A stretch of 59,499 nucleotides of DNA from JALZDI01 sp035557095 (lineage in GTDB: Bacteria > Actinomycetota > Actinomycetes > Propionibacteriales > Nocardioidaceae). The stretch lies in assembly GCA_035557095.1 (NCBI GenBank), contig DATMEB010000065.1:1-59499 (forward strand), in the 5' to 3' direction. This document shows, piece by piece, positions 1 to 9,937 of this stretch. The notes below the pieces were generated by a model. It saw only the letters and a program-made list of their open reading frames with translations, was not told where the DNA came from and did no database searches. Numbering within the stretch: the stretch's first letter is position 1; the number at the start of each line of letters is the position of its first letter. A program made the translations under genes and the position numbers.

Positions 1-1838
1 GCGGCGGCCAACGCCTCCTGGGTCCCGATGATCCGCACGTGCTGTTTGGCGCGGGTGACCGCGGTATAGAACAGCTCGCGGGTCGACAGCGGCGAGTCGG
101 CCGGCGGCAGGACCACCGTGACCCGGTCGAACTGGCTGCCCTGGCTGCGGTGCACGGACATCGCATGCACGGTCTGCACGTCCGAGAGCCGGCTCGTCGG
201 CAGCGTGGTGACCTCGCCGTCGCGACGGAAGGCCGCACGCGGATGTCCGTCGACGTCGACGACGACGCCGCTGTCGCCGTTGAACAGCCGTAGCTGGTAG
301 TCGTTGGCGGTGACCAGCAGCGGTCGTCCGACGTACCAGAGTCCCTCGCGGCCGTAGCGCTCGATCGCCTCGGCCAGCCATTCCTCCACCCGGTTGCCCC
401 ACTGCGCGACACCGTGCGGGCCCTCGCGATGGCCGCAGAGCACCCGGTGCCGCTCGAGCGAGGTCAACGCCTGCCCGGGCTCGCCAGCGCGCGCGGCGTC
501 GACGAGGGCCGAGCCGGCAGACACGACGTCGGCACGCAGGGCATCGAGCTTGATCGCTCCCTCGGGGTCAGCCTCGACGAACTCGATGCACGCGTAGCCC
601 TTGGCGATCACGTCGAAGACGTCGTCGGGTGCGCCGCTGCGGATGGCGTCGGCGAGCTCCTGGATCTCCTCGGAGAACCGGTAGACGTGGTCGAGCCGCA
701 CGACACCCGCGGTGAGAGCTCGGTCGCGTTCGTGGGCCGAAAGGCCCGCAAGGTCGGAGTCGGCCGACGACTCCATCTGCGTCGCCTTCGGCGTCGTCGC
801 GGCCACCGGCCGCTCGACCAGGTCACCGAGCACCGCGCCGACCTCCACGGACGCGAGCTGGTCGGGGTCGCCGACGAGCACGAGCCGGCAGGTCGGCCGC
901 AGGGCGTCGACCAGCCGCGACATCATCGTCAGCGACACCATCGAGGCCTCGTCGACCACGACGACGTCGTACGGGAGCCGGTTGTCGCGGTCGTGCCAGA
1001 ACCTTGTCCGGGCACCGGGTCTGGAGCCCAGCAGCCGGTGCAGCGTCGAGGCCTTCAGCGTCCCGAGCCGCGTGCGGTCCTGTTCGTCGAGCTGGTCGGC
1101 CGCGGCGTTGGCGGCCTCCTGCAGTCGTGCGGCGGCCTTGCCGGTGGGTGCGGCCAGCGCGATGCGCAGGCTGCCCGCGGCCTGGTCCTGGAGCACGGCG
1201 AGGATCTTCGCGACGGTCGTGGTCTTTCCGGTGCCCGGGCCGCCGGCCAGGATGCTGAGCCGGCGGTGCGCGGCCACGACGGCGGCGAGCCGCTGCCGGT
1301 CGGGCCTGGCGTCGTCGAACAGTCGCGCGAGCGTCTCCGTCAGCCTCGCCCCGTCGGGCGCGGCCGCGGGCTGCGCCACGGCGGCGTCGACGTAGTCCGC
1401 GATCACGCTCTCCTGACGCCAGTACCGGTCGAGATAGAGCAGGCCCTCGACCCAGCGCAGTGGCCGGTCCGTCGATCCTTCCGGGCCCGACGCGACGAGC
1501 GGGCTCGCCTGCACGGCGGCGACCCACGCCGCCGGCTCTGGCCACGGCAGCGCCGCGACCTCCTCGGCGGAAAGGCCGTCGACGGCCGTGGTGGCGGCCG
1601 CCTCGGCGACCTCGACGCACACTGACCCCTGGCGCACGGCACGCACGACGAGTGCGGCGGCCAGCAGCACCCGCTCGTCGTCCTCCCCGCCCAGGCGCTG
1701 CAGCCGCGTCGCCACATGTACGTCGGCCGCACCCAGCACGCCCGCCCGGTTGAACTGCTCGAGCAGACCCCGTGCACGGCGTGCCTGCTGCACGTCGAGA
1801 CGATCCATCTCGGGCAGGACAGTCTCCAACGCGGTCAC
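1..1838 (-). CDS. recD: Exodeoxyribonuclease V alpha subunit RecD (3' end beyond window)
   Basis: The 5'-3' helicase subunit of RecBCD, which unwinds and resects double-strand breaks for RecA loading. About 612 codons are present, close to full family length, so only the extreme C-terminus is missing. The Walker A motif GGPGTGKTTT lies at residues 199-208 and a DEAS Walker B (VVVDEASMVS) follows. Near the window edge the conserved helicase motif with VHRSQGSQFD and the YTAVTRAKQ segment are readable. The start is a GTG at 1838 whose last two bases form part of the recB stop (GTGA overlap), which indicates translational coupling. It is the last gene of recC-recB-recD on this strand. Family identity is certain; the C-terminus cannot be assessed. 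Confidence 0.96.
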   Translation of the reverse strand, partial: MTALETVLPEMDRLDVQQARRARGLLEQFNRAGVLGAADVHVATRLQRLGGEDDERVLLAAALVVRAVRQGSVCVEVAEAAATTAVDGLSAEEVAALPWPEPAAWVAAVQASPLVASGPEGSTDRPLRWVEGLLYLDRYWRQESVIADYVDAAVAQPAAAPDGARLTETLARLFDDARPDRQRLAAVVAAHRRLSILAGGPGTGKTTTVAKILAVLQDQAAGSLRIALAAPTGKAAARLQEAANAAADQLDEQDRTRLGTLKASTLHRLLGSRPGARTRFWHDRDNRLPYDVVVVDEASMVSLTMMSRLVDALRPTCRLVLVGDPDQLASVEVGAVLGDLVERPVAATTPKATQMESSADSDLAGLSAHERDRALTAGVVRLDHVYRFSEEIQELADAIRSGAPDDVFDVIAKGYACIEFVEADPEGAIKLDALRADVVSAGSALVDAARAGEPGQALTSLERHRVLCGHREGPHGVAQWGNRVEEWLAEAIERYGREGLWYVGRPLLVTANDYQLRLFNGDSGVVVDVDGHPRAAFRRDGEVTTLPTSRLSDVQTVHAMSVHRSQGSQFDRVTVVLPPADSPLSTRELFYTAVTRAKQHVRIIGTQEALAA

Positions 1839-4800
1839 CGCACACCTCCGTCGAGCAGGTCGGAGAGGTCCTCGACCAGCGCCGGCGGGGGCGACCACGA
1901 GAACACCCCGCACGGCACCCCGTCGACGACGGGGGTCTGCTCGCCGCACATGCCGCGCAGGAACAGGTACAGCACGCCGCCGAGGTGCTTGTCCGGCCGG
2001 TAGCCGGGCTGACGCCAGCGCAGGAAGCGGTGCAGCGCGACGGAGTACAGCAACGCCTGCAGCGGATAGTGCGCGTGCCGCATCGCTCGGGCCAGCGCCT
2101 CTGGCAGGTAGTGCATCGCGGTCAGCGGCCCCTCCACACCCAGCCAGTTGGTCTTGTAGTCGACCACGAGGTAGCGCGCGGCGCCGCCTGCGCCGGGCAC
2201 GCGGAGCACGGCGTCGATGCTGCCGGTCAGGAACCCGCGCAGCCGCTGCGAGGCCAGCACGGGCACGGCGAGGTCGTCGGCGTACTCCACGAGCGGGTCG
2301 TCCGGAGGAAGGTGGTGTCGCAGCAGGCCGGCGATCTGCCCGACGGCGGCCTCTCCCGTCGGGGTGTCCCCGCCGGCCAGCGGCAGCTCGAAATCCATCT
2401 CGTCGAGCCGGTCGGTCATCGCCACGTCGGCGAGCCGGCGGCCACCGGCCAGCGGACCGAGCGACGTCTGCAGGGACGGCAGCAGCGCGTCGGCGAGCAC
2501 GTCGGCCGGCACGCCGACGAACCGCACGGCACCGGCGTCGGTGCACGCCTCCACCAAGGCTGCACGCAGGTCGGGCGCGGCGAAGTCGACCTCCTCGAGC
2601 ACGCGATGCACGAGCGTGCCGAACCCGGCGCCGCTGGGCAGCTCGCCCATCGGCGAGACCGGCCACTCCTGCGCGGTCGACGTCGGCTGCCCGGCGCTCT
2701 CGGTCTCCGGTACGACCGGCAGCTCGTCGACGACACCCGGGGTCTCCGGCTCGCTGGTGACCCGCGCGCCCACCTCCTCGTGCAGGGCCGCAGTCAGCCG
2801 GGTGTACGACGTGCGCGCCCACATGAGGTCGAGCGTGCGGTCGAACGTCCGCACTGAGAGCTCCGGCGTCGCCGAGGCCTCGACGGGCAACACCGCGGCC
2901 GGTCGCCGGCGGATCGGCTCGACGCTGACGCCGCCGTGCGACGTGGCCGCGATCGTGGTCAGCCGGTCGCGCGCCTGTGCGTCGGTGGGGACCGGCGCCT
3001 TGTCCGGCACCACGCCGTCTCCCGTGCGCTGGCCGAACAGCAGTCGGTGCCAGGGCGCGGCCAGGGTGTTGGTGGTGGGCGCCCAGTAGGTCACCACCTG
3101 GCACTTGGCCCGGGTCAGCGCGACGTAGGCCAGGCGCAACGACTCTCCCGCGTCCTCGGCGAGGTGCGCCGCCTTGTGGCCGTCGTACGCCGGACCGCCA
3201 CGCGCCCCGACGTCGATCACCCGGGCACCGGACTCGTCGTGCAGCTTGAGCGGGTCAGGGTCCCGGGGTATCCACCTGCTCCACAGGAACGGCGCGTAGA
3301 CGATGGGGAACTGCAGGCCCTTGCTGCGGTGCACGGTGAGCACCTGCACCGCCTTGGCGTCGGACTCCAATCGGCGGCTGCGCTCCTCGTCGGGGTCGTC
3401 GCCGGACTCGGCCATCCGGTGCTGCAGCCACTCGACCAGCGACGCGACCCCGCCATGCGCCTGCGTCGCCTGCGCGTGCAGCGCCTGACCGATGTGGCGG
3501 AGGTCGGTGAGGTCGCGCTCGCCGTCGGCACGGGCGAGTACGCGCCGCGTGAACCCGTAGGTCGCGTCGATCCTCTCCAGCAGCGCGGCCACACCACTGC
3601 CGGTGAGCACCGTCGCCCACTCCCGCAAGCGCGCCCCGAGCGCGTCGAACGCCTGGTCGTCGGCGCTCGCCAGCTCCGCGGCGCTCCACCCGACGAAGTC
3701 GGTCAGCGCCGCGGCCCGCGCGAGCCCGGGCCGGTTGGGCTGTTCCAGCGCAGTCAGCAACCTCAGCCAGTCGCGCGCCGCCGCCGACTGGAACACGCTG
3801 ATGGTGCCGAGCAGCACGACGGGTACGTCGATCGCCGCCAGCGCATCGCGCACGGTGACACCGTCCTCGTTGCGCTGGACGAGCACGGCGACGTCGGCCG
3901 GCTCGACCGGACGCTTCTCGCCGTCGACGGTGAGGCGTGCGTCGGAGCACAGCACGTCGACGATGTCGGCGGCCACGTCCGCGGCGACGAACGGGCGTAC
4001 GTCGCCGACCGCCAGTGGCTTCTCCGGTTCCTCCACACCGAGCGCCTGGCGCGGGACGGCGCGGATCCGCAGTGGCGCGTCGACCGGCGCACCGGTGAGG
4101 CTCGGCTCCGGGTGCCCGGCGTCGACCTGGCGTACGAGGATGCGCGGGTCGCCGAGCGCGACGTCGCCCATGACGTGCCGGAGCGCGTCGACCAGGGGCC
4201 GGTCGCTGCGCCAGTTCGTGGCCAGGGTCGCCTTGACCGCGGCGGCCTCGGTGGCGAGCAGGTAGGTGACCACGTCAGCGCCGCGGAAGGCGTAGATGGC
4301 CTGCTTCGGGTCGCCGATCAGCACCAGCGTGCGGTGGCCGTGGAAGGCACGCTCCAGGATCTCCCACTGCACCGGGTCGGTGTCCTGGAACTCGTCGACC
4401 AGCACGATCCGGTAGCGGCTGCGCACCCGCGCGCAGGCGTCCTCACCGGTCTCGGGGTCCGTCAGCGCGTCTCGCAGGTGCACGAGGAGGTCGTCGTAGT
4501 CCATGACGCGCATGGCGCGCTTGCGCTGCGCGACGGTCTCGCGCGCACGGGCGGCGAACCGGTAGCGCACCGCCGCCTCCGGATGCCTGGCCAGCTCGGC
4601 GGCGGCAGGCTCGAGGCGGGCCGCCGGGTCGCCGACCGCCTCGTTGGCGACCTTCGCGGCCGTACGGAAGTCGAGTGCGGGTTCGCCTGCGTCGATGGTG
4701 CCGTAGTCGGCGACGTAGAGGTCGGTGGCGACGTCGGTGACCAGGTCGCCGGTGGACTCGGCGAACGTGACGTCGTGGTCGACGTCCGCGGCGATTCCCA

Positions 4801-5209
4801 TGCCGGCGAGCATCTGGTGGCAGAAGCCGTGGGTGGTGGCGATCGTCGCGGCGTCGAAGTTGGCAGCCGCGGTCGCGAGACGCCGGCGCCGGATTTCGAC
4901 GTCGGTGTCGCCGCCCTGGGCGAGGTGACGGACGAGGTCGTCCTTCGACTGCCGGGCCGTATCGATATCGTCGAGGCTTGTCGTCGCTTCGACGAGACGT
5001 TCGCGCACGCGTTCGCGCAGCTCTGCGGTGGCGGCGCGACCGAAGGTGACGAGCATGAGCTCGTCGATGCGGGTCACGCCCTCAGCGAGGTAGCGGACGG
5101 CCAAGCCGGCGATCGTGTAGGTCTTGCCGGTCCCCGCGCTGGCCTCCAGCACCGTGGTGCCCTCGGGCAGGGGTCCGCAGAGGTCGAAGATTGCCGGCGT
5201 GTGCGTCAT
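1835..5209 (-). CDS. recB: Exodeoxyribonuclease V beta subunit RecB
   Basis: The 3'-5' helicase/nuclease subunit of RecBCD, 1124 residues. A UvrD-type Walker A (ASAGTGKT, residues 23-30) opens the protein, LVDEFQDTDPVQW is the Walker B region, and VLTVHRSKGLQFPIVY is helicase motif V/VI territory. The C-terminal PD-(D/E)XK nuclease domain shows SIDAVLRV followed by VVDYKTN, the lysine-containing catalytic signature. The open frame extends far upstream to 6013. I chose the ATG at 5209 because it forms an ATGA overlap with the recC stop and places the P-loop at the usual distance from the N-terminus. It is coupled to recC upstream and recD downstream, so the three subunits are probably made stoichiometrically. 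Confidence 0.97.
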   Translation of the reverse strand: MTHTPAIFDLCGPLPEGTTVLEASAGTGKTYTIAGLAVRYLAEGVTRIDELMLVTFGRAATAELRERVRERLVEATTSLDDIDTARQSKDDLVRHLAQGGDTDVEIRRRRLATAAANFDAATIATTHGFCHQMLAGMGIAADVDHDVTFAESTGDLVTDVATDLYVADYGTIDAGEPALDFRTAAKVANEAVGDPAARLEPAAAELARHPEAAVRYRFAARARETVAQRKRAMRVMDYDDLLVHLRDALTDPETGEDACARVRSRYRIVLVDEFQDTDPVQWEILERAFHGHRTLVLIGDPKQAIYAFRGADVVTYLLATEAAAVKATLATNWRSDRPLVDALRHVMGDVALGDPRILVRQVDAGHPEPSLTGAPVDAPLRIRAVPRQALGVEEPEKPLAVGDVRPFVAADVAADIVDVLCSDARLTVDGEKRPVEPADVAVLVQRNEDGVTVRDALAAIDVPVVLLGTISVFQSAAARDWLRLLTALEQPNRPGLARAAALTDFVGWSAAELASADDQAFDALGARLREWATVLTGSGVAALLERIDATYGFTRRVLARADGERDLTDLRHIGQALHAQATQAHGGVASLVEWLQHRMAESGDDPDEERSRRLESDAKAVQVLTVHRSKGLQFPIVYAPFLWSRWIPRDPDPLKLHDESGARVIDVGARGGPAYDGHKAAHLAEDAGESLRLAYVALTRAKCQVVTYWAPTTNTLAAPWHRLLFGQRTGDGVVPDKAPVPTDAQARDRLTTIAATSHGGVSVEPIRRRPAAVLPVEASATPELSVRTFDRTLDLMWARTSYTRLTAALHEEVGARVTSEPETPGVVDELPVVPETESAGQPTSTAQEWPVSPMGELPSGAGFGTLVHRVLEEVDFAAPDLRAALVEACTDAGAVRFVGVPADVLADALLPSLQTSLGPLAGGRRLADVAMTDRLDEMDFELPLAGGDTPTGEAAVGQIAGLLRHHLPPDDPLVEYADDLAVPVLASQRLRGFLTGSIDAVLRVPGAGGAARYLVVDYKTNWLGVEGPLTAMHYLPEALARAMRHAHYPLQALLYSVALHRFLRWRQPGYRPDKHLGGVLYLFLRGMCGEQTPVVDGVPCGVFSWSPPPALVEDLSDLLDGGVR

Positions 5210-8200
5210 CGCTCGCGGGTCACCTCCGCGGCCAGCAGCGGCGCCCACACGCGACGGGCGAGCTGCCCGAAAAGGTGCTGCTCCTCGGGGTAGGTGCCGT
5301 CGGCGTCGGGAGGGTGCCGCAGCAGCTCGTCGAGGTGTACGTCGCCCCAGACGACCTGGTGGTGTGCGTCGCCGAACTCGCCCTGGTCCTTGGGCCCGAA
5401 CCCCTTCTTGCGCCAGGCATCGCCGGCGAACTTCACCGCGGTGTGCACCGACTTGTCGGCACCGCGCTTCTCGGCGTACGCGCAGGAGGTCTTGGGAGAC
5501 AGCGGCAGCGGGAAGGTCAGCCCGGCGCGGTAGACCCGCACGAGCGCGTCGAGGTGCACGAGCGCGTCCGCCGGGCTGACCCCGCCGAGGAAGGAGCCGA
5601 GGACCTTGGCACCGCGAGAACTCGGGTTGCGTCCGATGGTGGCCGCCCGCCACGTCCGGTCGGGTGCGTGCGCGGTCAGCGCCAGGAGGTGCACCCAGGC
5701 ACGCAGGCGGTGCTTGGGTCCGAGCCGGGAGTAGACGACTCGCACGATGCAGTCGCCGTGGATGCGCGGGACCGTGCCGGCCAGCGTGACACCGGACGGC
5801 AGCGAGACGGACACGTCGGCGTGCTCGGCGTCGAGGCTGCGCAGGTCGGCGCTGCCGTCGACGAGCACGGCGACCTCCTCGTTGATCGGGCCGACCAGGT
5901 CGTCGCCGAGGCGGCCCGGTGGGAGGTCGCCGCGCAGCCACTCGGCGCGAAGGGCGCGGTCGGCGGGGATGCCCGCGAGTCCGGCGCTCAGGAGACGGTC
6001 GCCCACGGCCCACTTCTCCAGCGGGTCGGGGGCGACGGGGATCGCGTCGCTGGGCTCGTCTTCCTCGTCGGTCGCGCTCAGTCCGAGGCGCTGGCGCAGG
6101 AAGCCTCTGGCCGGGTGTTCGAGGAAGCGCACCAGCGCGTCGATCTCCACGGTCTGCAGCGGGTCCTGCTCAGGCACCGGGCCCTCGAGGAAGGGCGGTC
6201 GTGGTGCGCGTTCGGTGAGCAGGGCGCGGCTCCCGTCGTACGCCGACCGGTCGAAGCTGAACGAGTCAGCCCTGTTGAGCTCACCCGCGACGAAGTTGCG
6301 GGCGTCGAACGGCTGCAGCGGATGGCGCGTCAGGACCCGGTCGCGAACCCACCCGTCCCCCACGTGCGCGGTGCGGTCGAGCACGTCCAGCAGCTCGCCG
6401 AGCGGAACGGCCGGGGGGCGTGGCGCCCCGGTGCGCTCGTCGGCACCGGTGTAGACGACGACCAGGCGCTCCTTCGCGGCCAGAATCGCGTCGAGGAACA
6501 GCTGCCGGTCCTCGGCACGGGGGTCGCGCTCTCCCACCCGGGGGTTGCGGGCCAGCACGTCGTCACCGTCGACGCGCGTCGTACGCGGGAAGACGCCGTC
6601 GTCGAGGCCGAGCAGGCAGACCACCCGGTGTGGCACCGAGCGCATCGGCACCATCGTGCACATGGTGAGGTGACCGGTGCGGAAGTTGGCCCGGGTCGGG
6701 CGACCCTTGAGCCGCTCGCCGAGGAGCGCGCGCACGTCGGAGAGTCGCAACGTCGCGCCGGCCGCGTGCTGGTCGGCGTTGGCGAGGGTGTCGGTGAGCT
6801 GCCACCTGGCCTGCGACAGCTGCCAGGCCTCCTGCGGAGCGACATCGACGAGGCTCTCCATGGCGTCGGCAAGGGCAGCGACCCACTGCTCCAGGGTCTG
6901 CTCGCGGTCGAGGTGCTCCACTGCCGCCGCGAGGCGGTCCACCATCTCGGCGAGCCGCCCAGCCAGGTCGATCTCGGTGCTGTCGACGTCGTCGAGCGGA
7001 AGCGTGCCGTCGAGGGACCGCAGACCCTCCTCGTCCATCGTCGCACCGACGAGAACGCGGTCGAGACCGGCCTGCCAGGTATTCTGCGAAATCCGGCCGA
7101 GGCCGTACGTCGTGCGCGCCTCGGCGTCGAGACCCCAGCGGACACCGGAGCGGCGTACCCAGTCTCCGACGCGCTCGAGCGCATCGTCATCGAGCTTGAA
7201 CCGGCGGCGCACCGGTGGCATCGCCGCGAGGTCGAGCACCTCGGATGCCGTGAGCCGCGAGTCGGCGAGCTCGAGGAGGCGGGCAGCGACGGCGAGGACG
7301 GGGTTGGTCTGGCGCAGCGACCGGTCGGCGAGCCGGATGCTGAGCCGGTGGCCGGGATGGGCGTTGTCGTAGGCACCGTCGAGGTCGGCAGACGAGAGAC
7401 CGAACGTGGCCGCGATCAGCGGGGCGTAGTGCTCGATGTCGGGGCACATCACGATGATGTCGCGGGGTTCGAGGGTGGGGTCGTCGGCGAGCAGGCCGAG
7501 CAGCACCTCCCGCAGCACCTCGACCTGGCGTTGCCGGCCGTGGCAGGCGTGGACCTGCACAGACGTGTCGTCGTCACGGAGCCGATGGCTGGTCGCCGGA
7601 GCATGGTCGGCGTGGATGTCGCGCTGTAATGCAGTCAGCAGGGTGTCGTCGGTGGGCGCAGCGGCGAGGTGCTCGTCGTTGCCGATGTCGGTGAATGCCT
7701 GCAGACGAAGCTGCATCTCGCGGGCGTCGCGGGCCAGCGAGCGCACGAGCGGGTGATCGGGTACGTCGGCCGTGGGGTCGTCGCGCCGGGTGGGGATCCC
7801 GCGCGTCGCGGTGGCCGCGGTCGCGTCGGTGACGTGCTGCCACAGGCCGAACGAGGGGTACGGAAGCCAGAGGTGCACCTCCCGCTGTGCCGCCAGCGCG
7901 TCGACGACCTGGATCTGGTCGGTGGTCAGGCGGGTGGGGCCGAACAGCGACAGTCGCTCGGGCAGGTCGACGAGGCCGGGATCGGTGCGCAGCCCCTCCG
8001 CGGCGGTGTCGACACGCTCGGCGGGACTCTCGGTGCCGATGTGGTCGCGCAGACGCCGCCACAGCTCGGCCTGCCAGCGGTGGTCGGCGTCGAGCGGGTT
8101 GCCGTAGCCGTCGGTGTCGCGCCGGGCCAGCCAGTCGCGGACCATCGTGGGCCGCTGCGCGCCGTACGACGTGAACAGGCCGGCCAGCTTCTGGGCGACG

Positions 8201-8634
8201 GCCATGCGGCGGCCCTGGTCGACGGCGCCGTCGATGAGGCCCAGATGGCGGCCCAGATGGCGGCCCAGATGGCGGCCCAGCGTGCGGCACCAGTCCTCGG
8301 CGGCGCAGCCGTCGATGACCTCGAGCAGCGGCCAGGACAGCCGATGCTCGGCCCACGGGTCGTCGTCGGGCTCGATCCCGAAACCTGCTGCGACCGCTTC
8401 GCGGACCAGGCGGCCCGGCGACGGGAAGACGACGTTGGCGCACACGCCGTCGTTGCGACCCGGCTGGGTGCCGAGGACGGTGGAGAGCGACTGTGCGATC
8501 CAGCGCTCGACGCCCCGGGAGGGCACGGCCACGACGTCCGCGGTGAACGGGTCGGCCGGCGACGCGGCGAGCACCTCGGCCAGGCCGGACACCAGGGCGT
8601 CCGCGCGCTCGGCACGATGGATCGTCAGCGGCAC
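5206..8634 (-). CDS. recC: Exodeoxyribonuclease V gamma subunit RecC
   Basis: The Chi-scanning subunit of RecBCD, 1142 residues, of typical length. The N-terminus carries the SRGVERWIAQSLS segment usual for RecC (PSRGVERWI near residue 38), and the middle has IIVMCPDIEHYAPLI and a degenerate helicase-like region. The start is GTG at 8634, preceded by a G-rich stretch (gggggtgag) as ribosome-binding site. It heads the recC-recB-recD operon. Unusually, residues about 118-132 consist of LGRH repeats encoded by a perfect 12-bp tandem repeat (8239-8280). This may be a length-variable insertion in a surface loop. The promoter must lie in the 150-bp gap before the HNH gene; I could not identify clear -10/-35 boxes there. 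Confidence 0.95.
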   Translation of the reverse strand: MPLTIHRAERADALVSGLAEVLAASPADPFTADVVAVPSRGVERWIAQSLSTVLGTQPGRNDGVCANVVFPSPGRLVREAVAAGFGIEPDDDPWAEHRLSWPLLEVIDGCAAEDWCRTLGRHLGRHLGRHLGLIDGAVDQGRRMAVAQKLAGLFTSYGAQRPTMVRDWLARRDTDGYGNPLDADHRWQAELWRRLRDHIGTESPAERVDTAAEGLRTDPGLVDLPERLSLFGPTRLTTDQIQVVDALAAQREVHLWLPYPSFGLWQHVTDATAATATRGIPTRRDDPTADVPDHPLVRSLARDAREMQLRLQAFTDIGNDEHLAAAPTDDTLLTALQRDIHADHAPATSHRLRDDDTSVQVHACHGRQRQVEVLREVLLGLLADDPTLEPRDIIVMCPDIEHYAPLIAATFGLSSADLDGAYDNAHPGHRLSIRLADRSLRQTNPVLAVAARLLELADSRLTASEVLDLAAMPPVRRRFKLDDDALERVGDWVRRSGVRWGLDAEARTTYGLGRISQNTWQAGLDRVLVGATMDEEGLRSLDGTLPLDDVDSTEIDLAGRLAEMVDRLAAAVEHLDREQTLEQWVAALADAMESLVDVAPQEAWQLSQARWQLTDTLANADQHAAGATLRLSDVRALLGERLKGRPTRANFRTGHLTMCTMVPMRSVPHRVVCLLGLDDGVFPRTTRVDGDDVLARNPRVGERDPRAEDRQLFLDAILAAKERLVVVYTGADERTGAPRPPAVPLGELLDVLDRTAHVGDGWVRDRVLTRHPLQPFDARNFVAGELNRADSFSFDRSAYDGSRALLTERAPRPPFLEGPVPEQDPLQTVEIDALVRFLEHPARGFLRQRLGLSATDEEDEPSDAIPVAPDPLEKWAVGDRLLSAGLAGIPADRALRAEWLRGDLPPGRLGDDLVGPINEEVAVLVDGSADLRSLDAEHADVSVSLPSGVTLAGTVPRIHGDCIVRVVYSRLGPKHRLRAWVHLLALTAHAPDRTWRAATIGRNPSSRGAKVLGSFLGGVSPADALVHLDALVRVYRAGLTFPLPLSPKTSCAYAEKRGADKSVHTAVKFAGDAWRKKGFGPKDQGEFGDAHHQVVWGDVHLDELLRHPPDADGTYPEEQHLFGQLARRVWAPLLAAEVTRER
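8239..8280. repeat. 12-bp tandem repeat inside recC
   Basis: Three perfect consecutive copies of the 12-mer gcccagatggcg plus a half copy. Because 12 is a multiple of three, copy-number change would add or remove LGRH units in RecC without a frameshift. Confidence 0.9.
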
Positions 8635-8786
8635 GCTCTCACCCCCGTGTGGTCATCCCGATACCGGCGACCCTAACGTCTTGCACCGACAGTGGAGCAT
8701 TGGCCGGACCCAACGACTGGCGCTGCCGGCCGTGGCATTTTGGCCGTCCTCCGCACCGCGCCGGCCCAGCCGGAAGCCCACTGCGC
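8635..8786. other. Intergenic gap upstream of recC
   Basis: A 152-bp non-coding gap between the stop of the HNH gene and the start of recC, both on the minus strand. It should hold the recC operon promoter. A TAGGGT that could serve as an actinobacterial -10 is present on the minus strand, but I see no convincing -35 hexamer or terminator. Confidence 0.4.
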
Positions 8787-9899
8787 TCAGGTCTCGAGAT
8801 GGCGCTCACCGGTGTACTCGACCCACCAGGGTGAGTAGGTGGATAGGTCAAGCAACACGGTGCTTCGGACGCCCTGCCATGTCGGCGTACCCTCCGGCTC
8901 CCCGAGATAAAGACCGCGGGCAGCCGACACCACTCGCTCATACTGCGTCGGCCACAGGATCGACGAGGCGACCTGCTCTAGCGTCGACTTGTCCCGTGAC
9001 AAGGTGCGATCGACATGCGTGACCGCGGGAAGGGAGTGCAACTTGCTGTTGTTGCACCGTCTGCACGCCAGCACGATGTTGGCTAGCCCGTCGATCCCGA
9101 GCCGCGCCCACGGCAAGACGTGGTCGACCGGGTTGTCCGCCGGCAGCGAAGCATCGCAGTAGAAGCACACCGGCCCGAACGCCTCCTTGAGGGCCGATCG
9201 AGCCGGCGCAAGGCTCAGCCGGTCGCGACCGAACAGGTGACCGGTCACATCAGGCACCTTCTCGTCGAGGAAGCGGTTCATTCGCCGGACGTCTTCCACC
9301 CAGAGAAGTTCCAGCGTCGGTTTCAGCAGCCCGGATAGCCGCGCCAGCCCGTACGCCACACCGTGGAAAAGCTCAAGGACGTCACCGTGCTGGCGTATCG
9401 TCCTCCGGCTCACCTGGTCATGAATCCACGAGTCGTCATACAGGAACGGCTCGCTCCTCGTGCTGCCAGGCAGTTTCTGCAGACGGTGCACAGGCTGCCG
9501 CACAAGGGTGAGCAGAACCGACTCGGTCGCGCGCTGAAACGCTGCGGGTGCACGACTCTTGACGATGTCGAGCGCGAGACCGCGACGCGCCGCCCCCGAC
9601 GCGGCCCGCAGTTCTTCGACCGCGCGCAGGATTCGCGCCACCGGCTGCGTCGACTGGCGGAGTTGCCTGCCCTCGAACGGGAGCACCTGGTGCCAATAGA
9701 GCTCGATGACCCGATAGGCGAGATCCCGCAGGGGCACGTCGAGTCGGTCGTTCGGCTGCGCCGGCAGATGCTCCACGGAGTAGTCGATCAATGCCATCAA
9801 GGTCGCGAGCTTGTACGTCGCAGTGCGGGCGCCGGTCTCGAGGACCGCCACGACGCGCTGACCCTGCGCGAGCGGATCTCCGGCCCCCGAGTACGTCAT
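8787..9899 (-). CDS. HNH endonuclease domain protein
   Basis: A 370-residue protein with a C-terminal HNH/beta-beta-alpha-metal nuclease domain. The readable core is CFYC, then VDHVLPWARLG, then NIVLACRRCNNSK: two CxxC zinc knuckles flanking a DH motif and the Asn of HNH. The N-terminal ~250 residues begin with TYKLATLMALIDYS and are an all-helical extension I cannot name, although similar extensions occur on orphan HNH proteins. The ATG at 9899 was chosen over an in-frame TTG at 9923. It is divergent from the MazG-like gene (38-bp gap) and upstream of recC on the same strand. The target is unknown: a role in restriction or repair beside RecBCD is inference only. Confidence 0.85.
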   Translation of the reverse strand: MTYSGAGDPLAQGQRVVAVLETGARTATYKLATLMALIDYSVEHLPAQPNDRLDVPLRDLAYRVIELYWHQVLPFEGRQLRQSTQPVARILRAVEELRAASGAARRGLALDIVKSRAPAAFQRATESVLLTLVRQPVHRLQKLPGSTRSEPFLYDDSWIHDQVSRRTIRQHGDVLELFHGVAYGLARLSGLLKPTLELLWVEDVRRMNRFLDEKVPDVTGHLFGRDRLSLAPARSALKEAFGPVCFYCDASLPADNPVDHVLPWARLGIDGLANIVLACRRCNNSKLHSLPAVTHVDRTLSRDKSTLEQVASSILWPTQYERVVSAARGLYLGEPEGTPTWQGVRSTVLLDLSTYSPWWVEYTGERHLET

Positions 9900-9937
9900 G
9901 GCTGTCAGTATGGAAGGCGCCAAGAAGAAGGAGAAGC

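Noticed and set aside
5210..6013. Upstream extension of the recB frame by ~268 codons
   Set aside because: It would overlap the C-terminus of recC in another frame; the ATGA junction and the P-loop position fix the start at 5209.
2936..7629. Long plus-strand open frames (785 and 812 codons) across recB and recC
   Set aside because: Antisense shadows of RecB and RecC; no recognisable domain and compositionally biased.
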